In this document: positions 20,841 through 31,574 of the stretch, piece by piece
How the letters are laid out: the number at the start of each line of letters is the position of its first letter
How positions within the stretch are numbered: the first letter of the stretch is position 1
Source: Toxonevra muliebris
Taxonomy: Eukaryota > Arthropoda > Insecta > Diptera > Pallopteridae
Direction of reading: 5' to 3'
Assembly (NCBI GenBank): GCA_963691655.1
Contig: OY829327.1
Location: 60,958,079-61,022,078, forward strand
DNA length: 64,000 nucleotides
The notes under the pieces: model-generated
Seen by the model: the letters and a program-made list of their open reading frames with translations, nothing else
Database searches by the model: none
What the model was told of the DNA's origin: nothing
Made by a program: the position numbers and the translations under genes

Positions 20841-20923
20841 ATATCGTCGCCTGAGAATTGATTTGGCGGATAGGCATAGGAATACTTGTACACATAGCCA
20901 AATCAATTCTCAGGCGACGATAT
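20841..20923. repeat. Perfect 27-bp stem hairpin with 29-nt loop
   Basis: 20841-20867 (starting ATATCGTCGCCTGAGAATTG) is exactly the reverse complement of 20897-20923. The loop is 20868-20896. There is no mismatch in the stem. The size is like a pre-miRNA-type hairpin, but a perfect stem more often means a recent foldback duplication. No flanking terminal repeats or target duplication were found. Confidence 0.85.
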
Positions 20924-21353
20924 ATGTGTGAGTAAATTGATCGAAACATAAACAAACAAACTCCGCTCGTATTTTAATTTCTCCCTCTCTTCTCTTTGTT
21001 GTTTCGAGCAGCGTAGCCGTTGATAAATTTCAAAAAGTTGCAAAAGAAGTGTCAGTGAGAGTAAAAAAGTCTCATCCCATTTTTTTTAATAAAAGGAACA
21101 TTTATTTCATTTCGCAGCAGTTTGCATTTAAAAAAAATGTATTGATGTATTGAAAGTAAAAAAAAAATCAATTATCCCAAGTAATTAATACATTAAGGTA
21201 CTTCACACGAAAAAAAAGTTGTTGTACACCTCCAAAAATTTACCTCGGTTTATTTTATGATGATTCCCAAAATATTTCAGCTCTACCGATTCCATTTTGA
21301 AAAAACTCTAAAAAATTGCATTTACTCGAGTCTGCTAGCAAAAATTTGTATGT

Positions 21354-21415
21354 TTTTAATTGGCCAAACAATTTTCATTTTCAGTTGTGAACTTTTAATT
21401 GGCCAAACAATTTTC
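21354..21415. repeat. Direct repeat of 23 bp, two copies
   Basis: TTTTAATTGGCCAAACAATT plus TTC occurs at 21354-21376 and 21393-21415, a 39-bp period. Function unknown. Confidence 0.8.
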
Positions 21416-22079
21416 CCTAAGTCAGCGTGGCAAATTTGAAAATAGCAAGAAGTTTGTAAAAAATCTTATAATACGACAGTGTTGCAACTAAAAAGTTTGT
21501 ATGTAATTAGTGTTGCGAACTTTCAAGTTAAAGGCAATGGATTTTTCGTATAGTTTCATGTGAATATCTCAAAAGTTGCAAGGATTTTAAAAAAAGTCTA
21601 AAATTTTGGGTCGTGTCAAAGTCTTCAAGGAGTCAAAAAGGTTGCAAATTGCAACTTTAGTCTCATAACGGCCACGCTGATTTCGAGTAGCACGGTCATG
21701 CCGCGCAGTAGTGCGAGCGAGAGGGGAACAGGACGTTACAGTTATTCTTACATTTTACACATTTGAAATTTTGTCCATACCGTGAGCTAAAATGTTTACA
21801 CATCAAAAATCATTTTTTGACGCGTCGATATTAGAAATTTTTTTCTTAATTTCTATTCATAAATATTTTATTAGCATATTGAAAAAAAATTGGAGGGATT
21901 AGTTAATTAAATAATTGTGGGTAAGCTTTCGAAGTTGATGAATGCTAAACACAAAGTGCTAGCATGCATTCGGAAGCTTTTGTAGTTTAACAGTAGCTAT
22001 AATCTAAAATTTTTTTTTTCATATGGGTGTATTATATATGAAGAATGTATTTGATAAATAAAAAAAAAAACGAGAAAAA

Positions 22080-22436
22080 CTAAAATTTCAACATAATTCC
22101 TTAAGTTTGGTGGATCAGGTCTACCTTGCGAAGGTGTGCGAAATACTCTAATATATAAAAATGTAAAATATAGTTTCTTAGCTAAATAACAAAAACAAAA
22201 AAAAAAATTGGGTGCGGATAGCTGGAATCCCATTTTTGTTAACAAAATACTAAACGCATATCGGGTAAAAACTGTATGAAAATGTGAGTATTTGTTGTAT
22301 CAGTGTACTTTTATGAGATTGAAATTCTTTTTGTCAAAAACTATTGAGTTAAAATTTTATGCAGCGACGCGTTGTAAGGACTAAGTTTTAGAAAAAAATG
22401 ATATATGTAGATGCCCACACCCAGAGAAATACTTAC
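22080..22436 (-). repeat. Interspersed repeat copy (inverted partner at 15009-15250)
   Basis: 22080-22345 matches 15009-15250 in reverse. 22336-22428 matches 27455-27545 in direct orientation (GAGTTAAAATTTTATG, GACGCGTTGTAAGGACTAAG, ATGATATATG). The downstream side is interrupted by the Helitron beginning at 22804. Confidence 0.7.
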
Positions 22437-22803
22437 CTCGTTTGAAGAAAAACGGCTATCAAATTGAGGAAAATTTGGAATGACTTGGCGCCATAGAAAC
22501 GGTTTCTTCATTTAGATATACAAAATTTCTTTGAATTGAGGAAATATTTTTTTGAAAGATGGAAGTTTTCCATAAATTAAATAAATATGCCTTCAATTTG
22601 TAGAATTTGCGTTGAGAAATTGTACATAATTTAGGAAGAATTGTCCTCAGTTTGAGGAATAATTTCCCATAAATTGAAGTAAATTTACTATCTTTTTAGA
22701 AAAAAAATCTTCAATTTATGGAATATTTTCTACAACGTTGTTTTAATTAAAAGGCATAGAAATCATTTTTTTTACTTGTATTCATTTATTATTTTATTTT
22801 TAA
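22437..22803. other. AT-rich stretch with repeated GAGGAA words
   Basis: Contains several loosely spaced TTGAGGAA-type words. A similar texture recurs at 27930-28050. No gene recognised. Confidence 0.4.
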
Positions 22804-23411
22804 CTAGATGGGCTTCGCCCAGCCTCGTTGTCCGGACCTGTCAAAGTAGGGGTAATGCAAAAATTACAACTAAAACTTTTGCCAGAGATATATCTATATG
22901 AGCGTGCCAGTCTCCGATCAAAATCGAATCATTGCACTAATCGTTCATATCATTTACATGAGTAGTTCCACTTCCACGTGTTTAATGGTGTCAACATTCT
23001 TCTCAGTTATTGCTATCAACATCCCATCTTAACATACAAACCTTCACCATCTTTCTTACTATGGCTCTCTAATAACTATCAACATACATCCTTTACAACT
23101 AAATTTTTATTGTTTGCCTTACTATGGTTCCCCATATCGCTGCCTTAATTTGCTAAAGCCCTAACACGCATTTTTCAAATTTTACAGGGGAAGCAAAAAA
23201 TATTTTTGTATTTGGAGTACTGTTTCGAGAATTTGTAATTTAAATTAAAAGAAAAGATTTCAAGTTTTCAGTGTAGGTTTCTAAAATTTTCGGTACAGGG
23301 CACACTTTACCATAATCCATCGAAAACTCCATACTGAAAAACTTATGTTAGGGCCTTAGCAAAAAAAGGGCAGAGATATATATACCTCATGAAGCATTTC
23401 CTTTGTATGCC

Positions 23412-23720
23412 AAGGTTAGGTTGGAGTGGCTGTCGAGAGACACACTTAGGCCTGAACGGCCCATTGTGATACCACATAGTTGGACCTACAGTTTAACGCC
23501 GATTCCGAACGGCGGTGTGGCAATTTTTTATCGGCTTGGTGGTTTTGCCATTACCAACCAATGTGTGTACTTGTACACTATCTTATAATTCTCATACACT
23601 TCATATTGATAGTGAATATAAGAAAGTAATGAAAATTAACCACCAGACGAAGACGGGAATCGAACCTCCCAGATGAAAGTCTAGTGCACTATCCACTAGG
23701 CTATCGCGGTCGTCTCCGGA
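23412..23720 (-). mobile_element. tRNA-derived SINE-like insertion with 8-bp target duplication
   Basis: TGTATGCC is duplicated at 23404-23411 and 23721-23728, and the corresponding Helitron copy C is uninterrupted at this point (about 42656-42664), giving a natural empty site. On the minus strand the insert begins with a tRNA-like head: A-box-like TAGCCTAGTGGATAGTG and B-box GGTTCGATTCCCG (about 23708-23647), with a 7-nt loop CTTTCAT that would give a Glu(TTC)-like anticodon. The T-stem does not pair well, so this is not a functional tRNA gene. The 3' part is unrelated to the tRNA. Confidence 0.75.
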
Positions 23721-24519
23721 TGTATGCCAAAAAACCTCCACATTCTGCCCAACAACTACTACTAACCATCCGCCTTCACACACAAACTGCCAGTGTGTTC
23801 TTTGCAATGGTTTCTCAGGTATACCGTTTCAAACATTTTCTTTGCATGGGAAGTGTCACGCATATTTTATTTATTCCATTCATTTTTTTCTAGCATTTTC
23901 CATTGGCAATCAAAGCTCTCTAACCACAAATAATTTAGAAAATATACCTTATAAAACCGAGGTGGAACAGTCACTAACCCAAGTCTACCCATACTTTACC
24001 CACCAAATTCCATTGGCAAATCATATTATCATTCCAAATCTTAGTACTGCACTACAAATAGTTTCTAAGATATACAATAAAGAAAGTTTAGGCTATATGG
24101 AAAGTTCCTCGCCGTCTTTTTCAATCCTGACCACATTTTTTTTTGTGGCGTGGTTTTGTCAACCAACGTGGGTAAATGGTTCTGGAAATATATATAAAAG
24201 CATTAGAGTTGAAGGGAAAAGACCACGCCATATTTTTTCATGGAATGCCAAAATAAAGTTTTTTAGAGACGTGCCACAAATGAATGCTGAAATATTCAAT
24301 AGGTAAAACTCAGATTATATAGGAGATGCCATGTCCCCTTTTTTCAATTTCACATACCTTTTTCCTGTGGCATTACATTGCCAATTAACATCCTTGTACT
24401 AAATTTGTGGTTGTGGAGATATACCCGAAAATTATCTGAGTTATTGATGGGCATATGTCCATGAATAATAGTATAGAAAAAAGATAATTATTTGTATAAA
24501 AAAGAATCACTTGGTCCAC

Positions 24520-24740
24520 CTGTAGTTGAATTCGAACTCACGACACCAAAAAAACTCAAAATTCTTCTTTGTCTTTATTTGTTGTGTATTTATTTTTTTA
24601 TACCACAAAAAAGAAAAAAAAAATTTGGTCCGCTCCAAGTTGGATTTGAACCCACTATTCAAAAAATACTATTTCCAACATCCACTTCTTTACCCTACTT
24701 CCTAACCAACTCATCTAAACAATACTATGAAGTGCTGTGA
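24520..24740 (-). repeat. tRNA-like module within Helitron copy A
   Basis: On the minus strand, GTTGGTTAGGAAGTAGGG (around 24720-24697) resembles a pol III A box, and GGGTTCAAATCCAAC (around 24656-24640) fits the B-box consensus exactly. A second B-box-like word, GAGTTCGAATTCAAC, lies at 24540-24526. The same kind of unit recurs in copies B and C. Confidence 0.55.
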
Positions 24741-25241
24741 TCAAATTATTAATATGTAGTTATAGTACATTCACGCAAATGAAAAAGAATTTAAAATAGA
24801 AAGCTCATCAAAACGCATTCTTTTCGGCTTTGTGTTTGTGCAGTGGAAATCGCAGAGAGCGAAATAAAAAAAAACTTTGTGTTTGATTCTAGGAAAAACA
24901 AATATATTTGGAATAACAAATGTAAGGGGAACGAATTTTTAATATAAAAATGCATTATACAGGTAAACTATTAACTTTAGATATATGCCACCACTGACTT
25001 TATTTTAGCAAACGATAAGATCTATAATCTTTCCATACATAATTTTAATATACCTCTTTTAGTTTAAGCATTGAGAAATATAGAAACCTATTAGGACTAA
25101 ACATTTAACAGCGCTCTATTATATATATATAGAAGAATATATAAATATTTGTAAGTAAACAATTTTTCCATGACCAAATTGATAGCATACTATATTTTTA
25201 TATTTATGTGATCAAAGTATAATATTTGCATATTGTATATA

Positions 25242-26529
25242 CAGGGTGACAATCGTAAAGTGACGCACACATTTCAGCAGTTATTTTCAAAAGGACGTAC
25301 TTCCATTAAGTACAATTAAGTGTTAACATTGCTGAATATATAAGCATTCATTTGAACCCCACCTCATTCAATATAACCTCCTTTAGCCTGCACACATGCC
25401 TTCAATCGATCCGGAAATCGTAGGACTGTTCGCCGCAGGACTTCCTGATCAATTTCAGTAGAGGCTTTCTCTAATGAATTTGTCAGCGACTCCAGACTGT
25501 GGCGTTGAGATGCACAAGCCTTACTCTCTAAAATACTCCAAATAGAGTAGTCCATTGGATTCAAGTCTGGGCAGTATGGTGGCCATTCTTGAGATGTTAT
25601 GAATCCAGAAAAATTGTCTTTTATCCATGTTTGCGTTAATTTTGCCATGTGGGAAGGTGCAGAATCTTGCTGGAAAGTCCAGTTTTCATTTCCAAATGTA
25701 TCTTGGGCCCAGGGAAAAACATGTTCATTTAAAATGCTCCGATAAACAACCTGATCAATTTTAACACCCTCTTCAACGAATATTAGAGGAGTTCTGGCAT
25801 AAGCGGAAATTCCAGCCCATACCATAACGGAAGCTGGCTTTTGAACTCGGCCAACAGTCCTATTTTGTTGCGATGATGATGTTAGCCACATTCGGTCATT
25901 TTGCGCATTGAAATGTTGTTCAACCGTGAAAATTTTTTCATCTGTAAACAAGATATTTTCAACATTTTTTAACACGGAAGAGCGTAGCAACGCCTTGCAT
26001 CTTTGCAGTCGCAAATCTTTCTTTTTTTGTGTCAGATCTTGAGCTTTTCGGAGCTTGTACGGCTTAAGATTAAGCTTTGATTTTGCAATGATTCGCACTG
26101 TTTCACGGTTCACTCCCACTTCCTTAGCGATTTTACTCATTGAGCGCCTTGGATTTCGCTTGATTCGTTTACGAATTTTTTCTGTTAAACCAGTAGTGGC
26201 AACTGTTGAAAATTTTCCCCGGTCTCTATCTCCAAAACCCCCAGTTTCATTATATCGAATAATAGCTCGGTCTACCGTACGACTTGACAAATTTAAAGCC
26301 TTTGCAATTTGACGGCTACTATAATTTGCCAAATGAAATTTCATAATTTCACGACGAATATTTTCCTTGTCCATTTTTATGAAAATTTCAAAATGTAATA
26401 ACAAAAATTCAAATGAAATTAAAAGCAAAGTCAATGATGAATGAATTTGCTTTTTAAATTAAAGTAACGGTAAATGGCAAAGCTTGCTGCAGAGTATTAA
26501 ACTTGCGTCACTTTACAATTGTCACCCTG
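25242..26529 (-). mobile_element. Tc1/mariner element, apparently intact (DD37D type)
   Basis: Left end CAGGGTGACAATCGTAAAGT and the reverse-complemented right end CAGGGTGACAATTGTAAAGT differ at one base; the match extends through GACGCA to 26 bp. TA duplications flank it (25240-25241, 26530-26531). It is 1288 bp long and encodes one uninterrupted transposase. High end identity plus an open frame indicate a young insertion. It sits between Helitron copy A and the partial copy B. Confidence 0.95.
25364..26374 (-). CDS. Tc1/mariner transposase, DD37D
   Basis: Cut-and-paste transposase that binds its own terminal repeats and inserts at TA. It has 336 residues if started at the ATG at 26374 (MDKENIRREIM). 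An upstream in-frame ATG at 26434 would add 20 hydrophobic residues that are not typical, so I prefer the inner start. Domains: two helix-turn-helix units (about residues 6-45, YSSRQIAKALNLSSRTVDRA, and 62-100, SMSKIAKEVGVNRETVRIIA), then the catalytic core with ILFTDEKIF (Asp145), WTFQQDSAPSH (Asp237) and PDLNPMDYSIW (Asp275). The last two acids are 37 residues apart, the maT-like DD37D arrangement. Length is normal for the family. No stop or frameshift. Expression is not shown by the sequence. Confidence 0.95.
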   Translation of the reverse strand: MDKENIRREIMKFHLANYSSRQIAKALNLSSRTVDRAIIRYNETGGFGDRDRGKFSTVATTGLTEKIRKRIKRNPRRSMSKIAKEVGVNRETVRIIAKSKLNLKPYKLRKAQDLTQKKKDLRLQRCKALLRSSVLKNVENILFTDEKIFTVEQHFNAQNDRMWLTSSSQQNRTVGRVQKPASVMVWAGISAYARTPLIFVEEGVKIDQVVYRSILNEHVFPWAQDTFGNENWTFQQDSAPSHMAKLTQTWIKDNFSGFITSQEWPPYCPDLNPMDYSIWSILESKACASQRHSLESLTNSLEKASTEIDQEVLRRTVLRFPDRLKACVQAKGGYIE

Positions 26530-26531
26530 TA

Positions 26532-27283
26532 TTGTCTTTGTAGGTATTTTTGTTGTATATTTATTTTTTTCCACCACACCGATGAAAAACAAAAAAAGAA
26601 TATAAGAAAAAAAAAATTAATTTACTATTTTACTGGGATTCGAACTCAATACATTCCCTCTCTAATTCCTTTTACTTTCTTTACCCTACACTTTAACACA
26701 CTCATCCACACCCACACACCACTATGTAAAAGCATTATCAAATTAGTAATATATAGTTACATGCATGCAAATGAAGAAGCATATGAAACGAAAGCTCGCA
26801 TTCTATTGTTTTGTGTTTGTGTGGTGGAAATCACAGGGAGCGAGATGGAGGAGAAACGAAAAGTAATAAAATCAAAATCATTGTTATTAGTTCTAGGAAA
26901 AACATAAATATTTACAATAACAAATGGATAGGGAACAAATTTTTAATATAAAAATGCATTTTACAGGTAAACTATTAACTTTAGATGTATGCCATCACTG
27001 ACTTTATTTTAGCAAACGATAAGATGTATAATCTTTCTATACATAATTTTTATGTACCTCTTATAGTTTAAGCAGCATTTTGCATTAAGTAGCTAAATTT
27101 TTTTAAAAAATTGACTTTTGTTCAAATATCGATCTATATTAAAGAAACTATTTGAAATTGACTTAAAATAAATATCAACTTAACTCGACAAATGTCCAAA
27201 GCAATTACATGCGACAATCCGTTGCGAAATATAGAAACCTATTAGGACTAAACATTTAACAGCCTCTATTTTATATATATAGA
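26532..27283 (-). mobile_element. Partial Helitron, copy B
   Basis: Aligns with the TC-end half of copies A and C: a tRNA-like unit (B box GAGTTCGAATCCCAG near 26645-26630), the block AGCAAACGATAAGAT near 27012, and the terminal ACAGCCTCTATTTTATATAT near 27260-27280. The hairpin/CTAG end is missing. The Tc1 element inserted close to its truncated side. Confidence 0.65.
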
Positions 27284-28120
27284 GAAGAGATAAGGTAATT
27301 TGTCTCTTTGTATTTTGTATTTTGATACTTTTTTTTCATAGCTAAATGGTGCATGAATTTTTATACGCTGATGCGACTAAATTTTGGAAGAAACAGGTTT
27401 ATAGAATCGTTCATTGTTCCATGCACATTTGTGTTACAATAGACAAAGTAATTCGTAAAATCTATTGAGTTAAAATTTTATGTAGTGACGCGTTGTAAGG
27501 ACTAAGTTTTAGAAACAAATGATATATGAAGATGCCCATTTATCACACCCATGTTTTCTTGTATTTTACTTACTTTTTTATAAACTTTCCTTTAATTTTA
27601 GTTTTAACAATTTCATTGAAATTTAAGATTTTGCTGCAATTAGTGGGCAGCACCGCAACTAAATTTCCAAAAATGAAGAAATAACCATGGTAAAAGTATT
27701 TAGAGGTAGATACATTTTGTGACATGGGAACAAAAGAGTGAGTTAGTAGTAGATTATTAATGCCACTTTTATTACTTATTTAAATTTGTTTTCTTTATTA
27801 GCAAATACCTTGAACATGTTAAGTGTTAAAAAATAATATAAAAAGCAGCAACTAATTCTCCCTATGTACATGCAATACTATGCAAATTATTTTCTTATAA
27901 ATTCTCACTTAAAAATTCCACTATGAAAATACAACTCTGTTGCAAAAAGAAGAATAGAACATTTTTCTTCATTTTGAGGAAAATTTACATAAACGAGAGA
28001 AATTTTCGTGGATTTATATTGAGGAAACTTTTTCTTTGCTTTAGAGATGGGTATTTTGCTGGGTTTACCTAGATAATATTTAAACACTTTTGCAAAATGA
28101 GGATGCTGAACTAGCTGCTA
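27284..28120. repeat. Copies of the 15-kb/22-kb interspersed repeat family
   Basis: 27455-27545 is a direct copy of 22336-22428. 27660-27830 matches 14740-14935 in reverse (for example TAATAATCTACTACTAACTC on the other strand). These show that the same repeat family lies on both sides of the Helitron/Tc1 cluster. No gene recognised. Confidence 0.6.
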
Positions 28121-28121
28121 C

Positions 28122-28517
28122 TTGAATGAAATAAGAAAAAATCCAAACAAAGTCTCTCGAGTCTACTACAGAGAGCGCATCCCGGGGGAGAGTGGGGTTG
28201 TAATCTTTACAACCAACTCTTCTTTGGTGTCAGGGGCTGTGGACCCTCCGGCTGAAGTAGGTATGAGTTTAGACGTCACAACTGCGACTGACATACCTCC
28301 TACAGAAGCCGGCGTACTGGAGCCACAACCTTCTCGTAGTATGAGACGCAAATGGAGGAAGATTAGGTTGATACACAGACGTAAGGAGGCCTCGGCCACT
28401 ACTCTGGTTGAAGACCCAATTATGGCCAAAATTTTAAAGAGGGTACGCTCTGAGGTTACAACAGCCGATGCAGAGGTTCCTCAGAGAAACCAAGTCGCTT
28501 ACTTCAGGCGCGCTTGA
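28122..28517 (+). pseudogene. ORF1 remnant of Loa/R1-like LINE
   Basis: Basic, Ser/Thr-rich frame (RSMRRKWRKIRLIHRRKEAS) immediately upstream of the endonuclease. Identification as ORF1 rests on position and composition only. No zinc knuckle is visible. Confidence 0.4.
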
Positions 28518-28689
28518 GTAAAGAGGACGAAGACCGATACTGCCAGCGCAGCCATCTCTTGTAGTGTGGGCTCGCAGATGGGAGGCTCTAGCACTTTCCA
28601 AAAAATTAACGCCACCTCTGTGATGCCTACTGCTGCCGGCAATGATAACGCGAGGCTACCTCGGTCTTCTAACTCCGCAAATATTGCGC

Positions 28690-29880
28690 AACTTATCTGT
28701 GGACTTACAGTAACCCAGATAAATTTGCAACATTCCAAGGCTGCTACTGCACTCCTATGTAAACGCCTTTCCACGTTGCATACATTCCCTCTCATAACAA
28801 CAATCCAAGAACCTTGGGTCCATAAAGGGCGCATCTGTGGACTTGGTGAGTTAAGGGGGCGCACGATTCTATATGATGAGAGTTCTAATAGACCTAGAAC
28901 CTGTCTTGTGGCCAAGATATGGTGGCTGCTAAGGTGAGTTTTCAGGACAATCGAGAATGGAAACATTTTGCAATTGCTTCTGCCTACTTTCCATACGATG
29001 CAATTTTACCACCACCGCCAGCGATGGTTGTTGAATTTGTGGAGTATTGTGAGAGGATGAATTTGGGGATCATATTATGTTGTCACGCTAATGCTCAGAA
29101 TGTTATCTGGGGCAGCAGCAAGTGCAACGTAAGAGGGACCCATCTTCTCAACTACATACTGTCTTCTGGGCTAAACATACAAAACCTTGAGAACTAACTC
29201 ACTTTTGTGACACCTACTAGACAGGAGATTATTGACCTAACTCTTTCGAATGAAAGGTTATTGCAGTCAATTACAAACTGGAAGGTCCTTAGAGATGATT
29301 CCCTATCAGACCACAGATATATCGAATTTCAGTATGGCGTTGAAGTTAATCCTTTACCGTTCATAATAAATCCGAAAAATGTGGATTGGGCAAAGTTATA
29401 CTCTACCCCCTAAACTTCGCAATTGGCGGGGTTTGGAAGCGGTGGTAGAATATCTCACCTCTGCTCTTCAGACCAGCTTTGAGCGTGCCTGTCCCCCTCG
29501 CCAGCTAAGATTCCTGTTTCGTGGTGGAGCAAGGAGTTGCAAGCCTGAGCACTGGGCTCTATATCGCCAAAAGCAGAAGGAGTTCGAAATTCGAAAAGGG
29601 CTTCCTTTAGAAATTTCTGTAGCGGTATTGAAACCATGTCTAAAACAGCTAGGCTGGCGAAAATCCTCAAAAAGGGTCAAGCTGTGTTCACTCAAAATAT
29701 CTGATGGCACTTTCACGGAATCAAATAGTGAGATGTTTAGCTTAATGTTTGAATCTCACTTTGCTACCGGTTTTGAAGAAGATCTTCATCTCCAGTTTGG
29801 CTCTCGCTCACATATCTCATTTCCAAAAATTGGAAAGTACAACTATACCAATCGCAAAAGCTTAAGCCAATTAGTATGAT
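28690..29880 (+). pseudogene. Endonuclease and linker of Loa/R1-like LINE
   Basis: Three overlapping frames carry one damaged domain: LTVTQINLQHSKAATALL and IQEPWVHKGRICGL (28700-28850), then ASAYFPYDAILPPPP and CCHANAQNVIWGSS (canonical D/ANAH changed to HANA; 28970-29115), then EIIDLTLSN and DSLSDHRYIEF (29225-29330, catalytic SDH present). The linker follows (AARSCKPEHWALYRQ-like, LEISVAVLKPCLKQLGWRK). The EPW, D/HAN, DLTL and SDH stations identify an AP endonuclease. At least two frameshifts and one stop are present. Confidence 0.8.
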
Positions 29881-30039
29881 GTCTTTCTTACTAAAATGTC
29901 TTGAGCGCTGTGTCGAACACCGCATCCATAGTGAGTCGTTATTGTTACATCCTCTCTTCATTTCAGCATGCTTACCAATATGGAAAATCTGGTGAGACGG
30001 ACCTTCAAAATCTAGGCATTGGCAGCTTTTCACCTATGC

Positions 30040-31130
30040 ATCCATAGTCTGGTGGAGCAGACTTAATGTTGACAGCGTTGGGAAAGCTCTTGCCAGACTT
30101 CAAAGGACTGTGGCCATTTGTTGTATGGGAGCTTTTCCTACAACACCTGGCCCATCCTTGTATCTATTGCTCAACTTACCACCCCTTGATATGTTTGCTA
30201 AAGGAGAGGCTGTCAAAGCCATCTGTAGGCTTAAACGCAATGGGTATTGGTTGCTGGGATATAGGTGACATTGTTGAAGGTACTGATATGGACCTAACAG
30301 TTCTATCATTACCATCCGATACAATGCCAACAATTCCAGTTTTAAAACAACGCTATAAAATACAAATTCCAGAGGCCCAAACTTGTTTTCGAAGGGGGCC
30401 TGGGCCGGGAGTTGATTGTAAGCGTATTGTCACTGACGGCTCCAGAACAGAATTCGGTTCGGGCTCTGGAGTCTTCATTGAAAATTATGAAGTGCACCTT
30501 CACTTCTCCCTTGGGCTGTATGCTTCTGTTTTTCAAGCAAAAATTTATCCTGGCAATATACCATGTTATTGTTAATGGTTGGAGAGAAAGGAGTATCTGT
30601 GTATTTAGTGACAGTCAGGCTGCGCTTAAATCCTTGCTTAATACACTAACCACGTCTAAACTGATTATGCATTGTAAATCCAGGCTTGATTGTGTTAGAA
30701 AACACAATAATCTGCTATTGATATGGGTTCCTGGACACTCAGGAATCCCAGGAAATAAATCTACTGACCTGGCCAAAAAGGATTCGGAAACTGGTTTCCT
30801 GAGCCCAGAACTTGTACTCTCTTTGTCGTCTACAGCCATCAAGACCACCATTAATGAGTGGGTCGACTTGACTCACAATCGTAAAAGGGAGGACCTGAGG
30901 GGCTTTAGACAGACAAAGACCATCTTACCTGTTATCTCGAAGCGTATAACAGACTTTCTGTTATCACTTAACAGAAAGAGCTGTAGGCAGCTGGTGGGAT
31001 TATATATAGGTCATTTCTCTTGGGCCAAACATTCTTTCATATGATTGGCCTGGGAGCTAGTGCCTTCTGTGCTTCCTGTGGTTTGGAGGAAGAATGTGAA
31101 GAGATGGTGGACCATTTTCTTAGTGTCCAT
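30040..31130 (+). pseudogene. Post-palm region, RNase H and C-terminus of Loa/R1-like LINE
   Basis: The post-palm part includes LARLQRTVAIC-like and CIYCSTYHPLI sequence in shifted frames. RNase H appears as IVTDGSRTEFGSG (first Asp), CVFSDSQAALKSL (Asp) and IWVPGHSGIPGNKSTDLAKK (canonical NESADLLA altered to NKSTDLA). The C-terminus reads FCASCGLEEECEEMVDHFL, a knuckle that is cut short near 31130. A frameshift near 30530-30600 destroys the Glu motif. Compare the better-preserved copy at 61688-62692. Confidence 0.8.
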
Positions 31131-31149
31131 TTTCTTTTGTCTGTTCAAA

Positions 31150-31572
31150 CAAAAAAAAATAGAAGAAAAAAGCTGCTACCATCACTAATTCCAGATCTAT
31201 CATATTCCATTGCATTATATCTTTCAGTATAAACTTTATGTGTTTGTTTAGATCGCTTTGTTCTGGAGCTTCTCCTTCGTCCACTACAATTTCAGGAGGA
31301 TGGTATGTTTTGTCTGCTCCATGTGAAATTGTTCGTATGAATATAGCAGTTACTAAATCAGTTAAAGTTTGTGTCAATAATTCAATATAATAACCGCCTG
31401 TAAATGCTCTATCAGTATGTTGATTAACTAAAACGTCGTAAGTAAGCTAAATTTTTGTCCACGAACACTCTGCAATTTGTATCTTACATTTGTATTGCGA
31501 AATGTCGAATAATTCTTCTAAAGAATCTAGAAACTTAGAATAAGAGGTTGTTGTACTCCAAAATTTTATAAC
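31150..31572 (-). pseudogene. Unrecognised coding remnant (C-terminal part), split by a Tc1 insertion
   Basis: One minus-strand frame is open from the Tc1 border at 31572 to about 31150, with a single TAG near 31450. It reads SYSKFLDSLEELFDISQYK, then LVNQHTDRAFTGGYYIELL, then HPPEIVVDEGEAPEQSDLNK. On the far side of the Tc1 element (32958-32790) the same strand gives MEPSTHNAQSTLTYTSFEQ and YFPTYKNVLRYYFILF. The phrases PTYKNVLRYY and LEELFDIS recall repeat-like uncharacterised insect proteins. I cannot name a function. Confidence 0.45.
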
Positions 31573-31574
31573 TA

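Larger units (their letters stand above)
22804..25133 (-). mobile_element. Non-autonomous Helitron, copy A
   Basis: Read on the minus strand, it begins TCTATATATATATAATAGAG (25133 leftward) and ends with a hairpin (GGGCGAAGCCC) followed by CTAG at 22807-22804, next to host T. The TC...hairpin-CTAG architecture and absence of inverted repeats are Helitron hallmarks. There is no RepHel coding sequence. Copy C (42091-44235) aligns with it through most of its length. Copy A carries an extra SINE-like insertion at 23412-23720. The base next to its TC end is not the expected A on the minus strand, so that flank has changed. Confidence 0.75.
28130..31130 (+). mobile_element. Loa/R1-like LINE, internally deleted
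   Basis: The order on the plus strand is an ORF1 C-terminal part (to about 28517), endonuclease (28690-29413), linker (29380-29880), a short reverse transcriptase scrap (29876-30035), the post-palm region (about 30040-30290), RNase H (30415-30800) and a C-terminal knuckle region (to about 31130). The reverse transcriptase palm is gone. The 3' end is lost inside the knuckle. A sister copy at 59.73-62.95 kb shares long stretches at the nucleotide level. Confidence 0.8.

Noticed and set aside
23645..23712. A minus-strand tRNA-Glu-like sequence with A and B boxes and a TTC anticodon-like loop
   Set aside because: The T-stem does not pair and the sequence lies inside a 309-bp insert with target duplications, so it is a SINE head rather than a tRNA gene.
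23842..24306. A 154-codon plus-strand open frame in Helitron copy A
   Set aside because: It is broken in copy C, lacks any motif and is rich in simple hydrophobic codons; best read as a chance frame.
26503..26907. A 134-codon plus-strand frame overlapping the Tc1 right end and Helitron copy B
   Set aside because: It spans a transposon boundary and low-complexity sequence, so it cannot be an ancestral gene.
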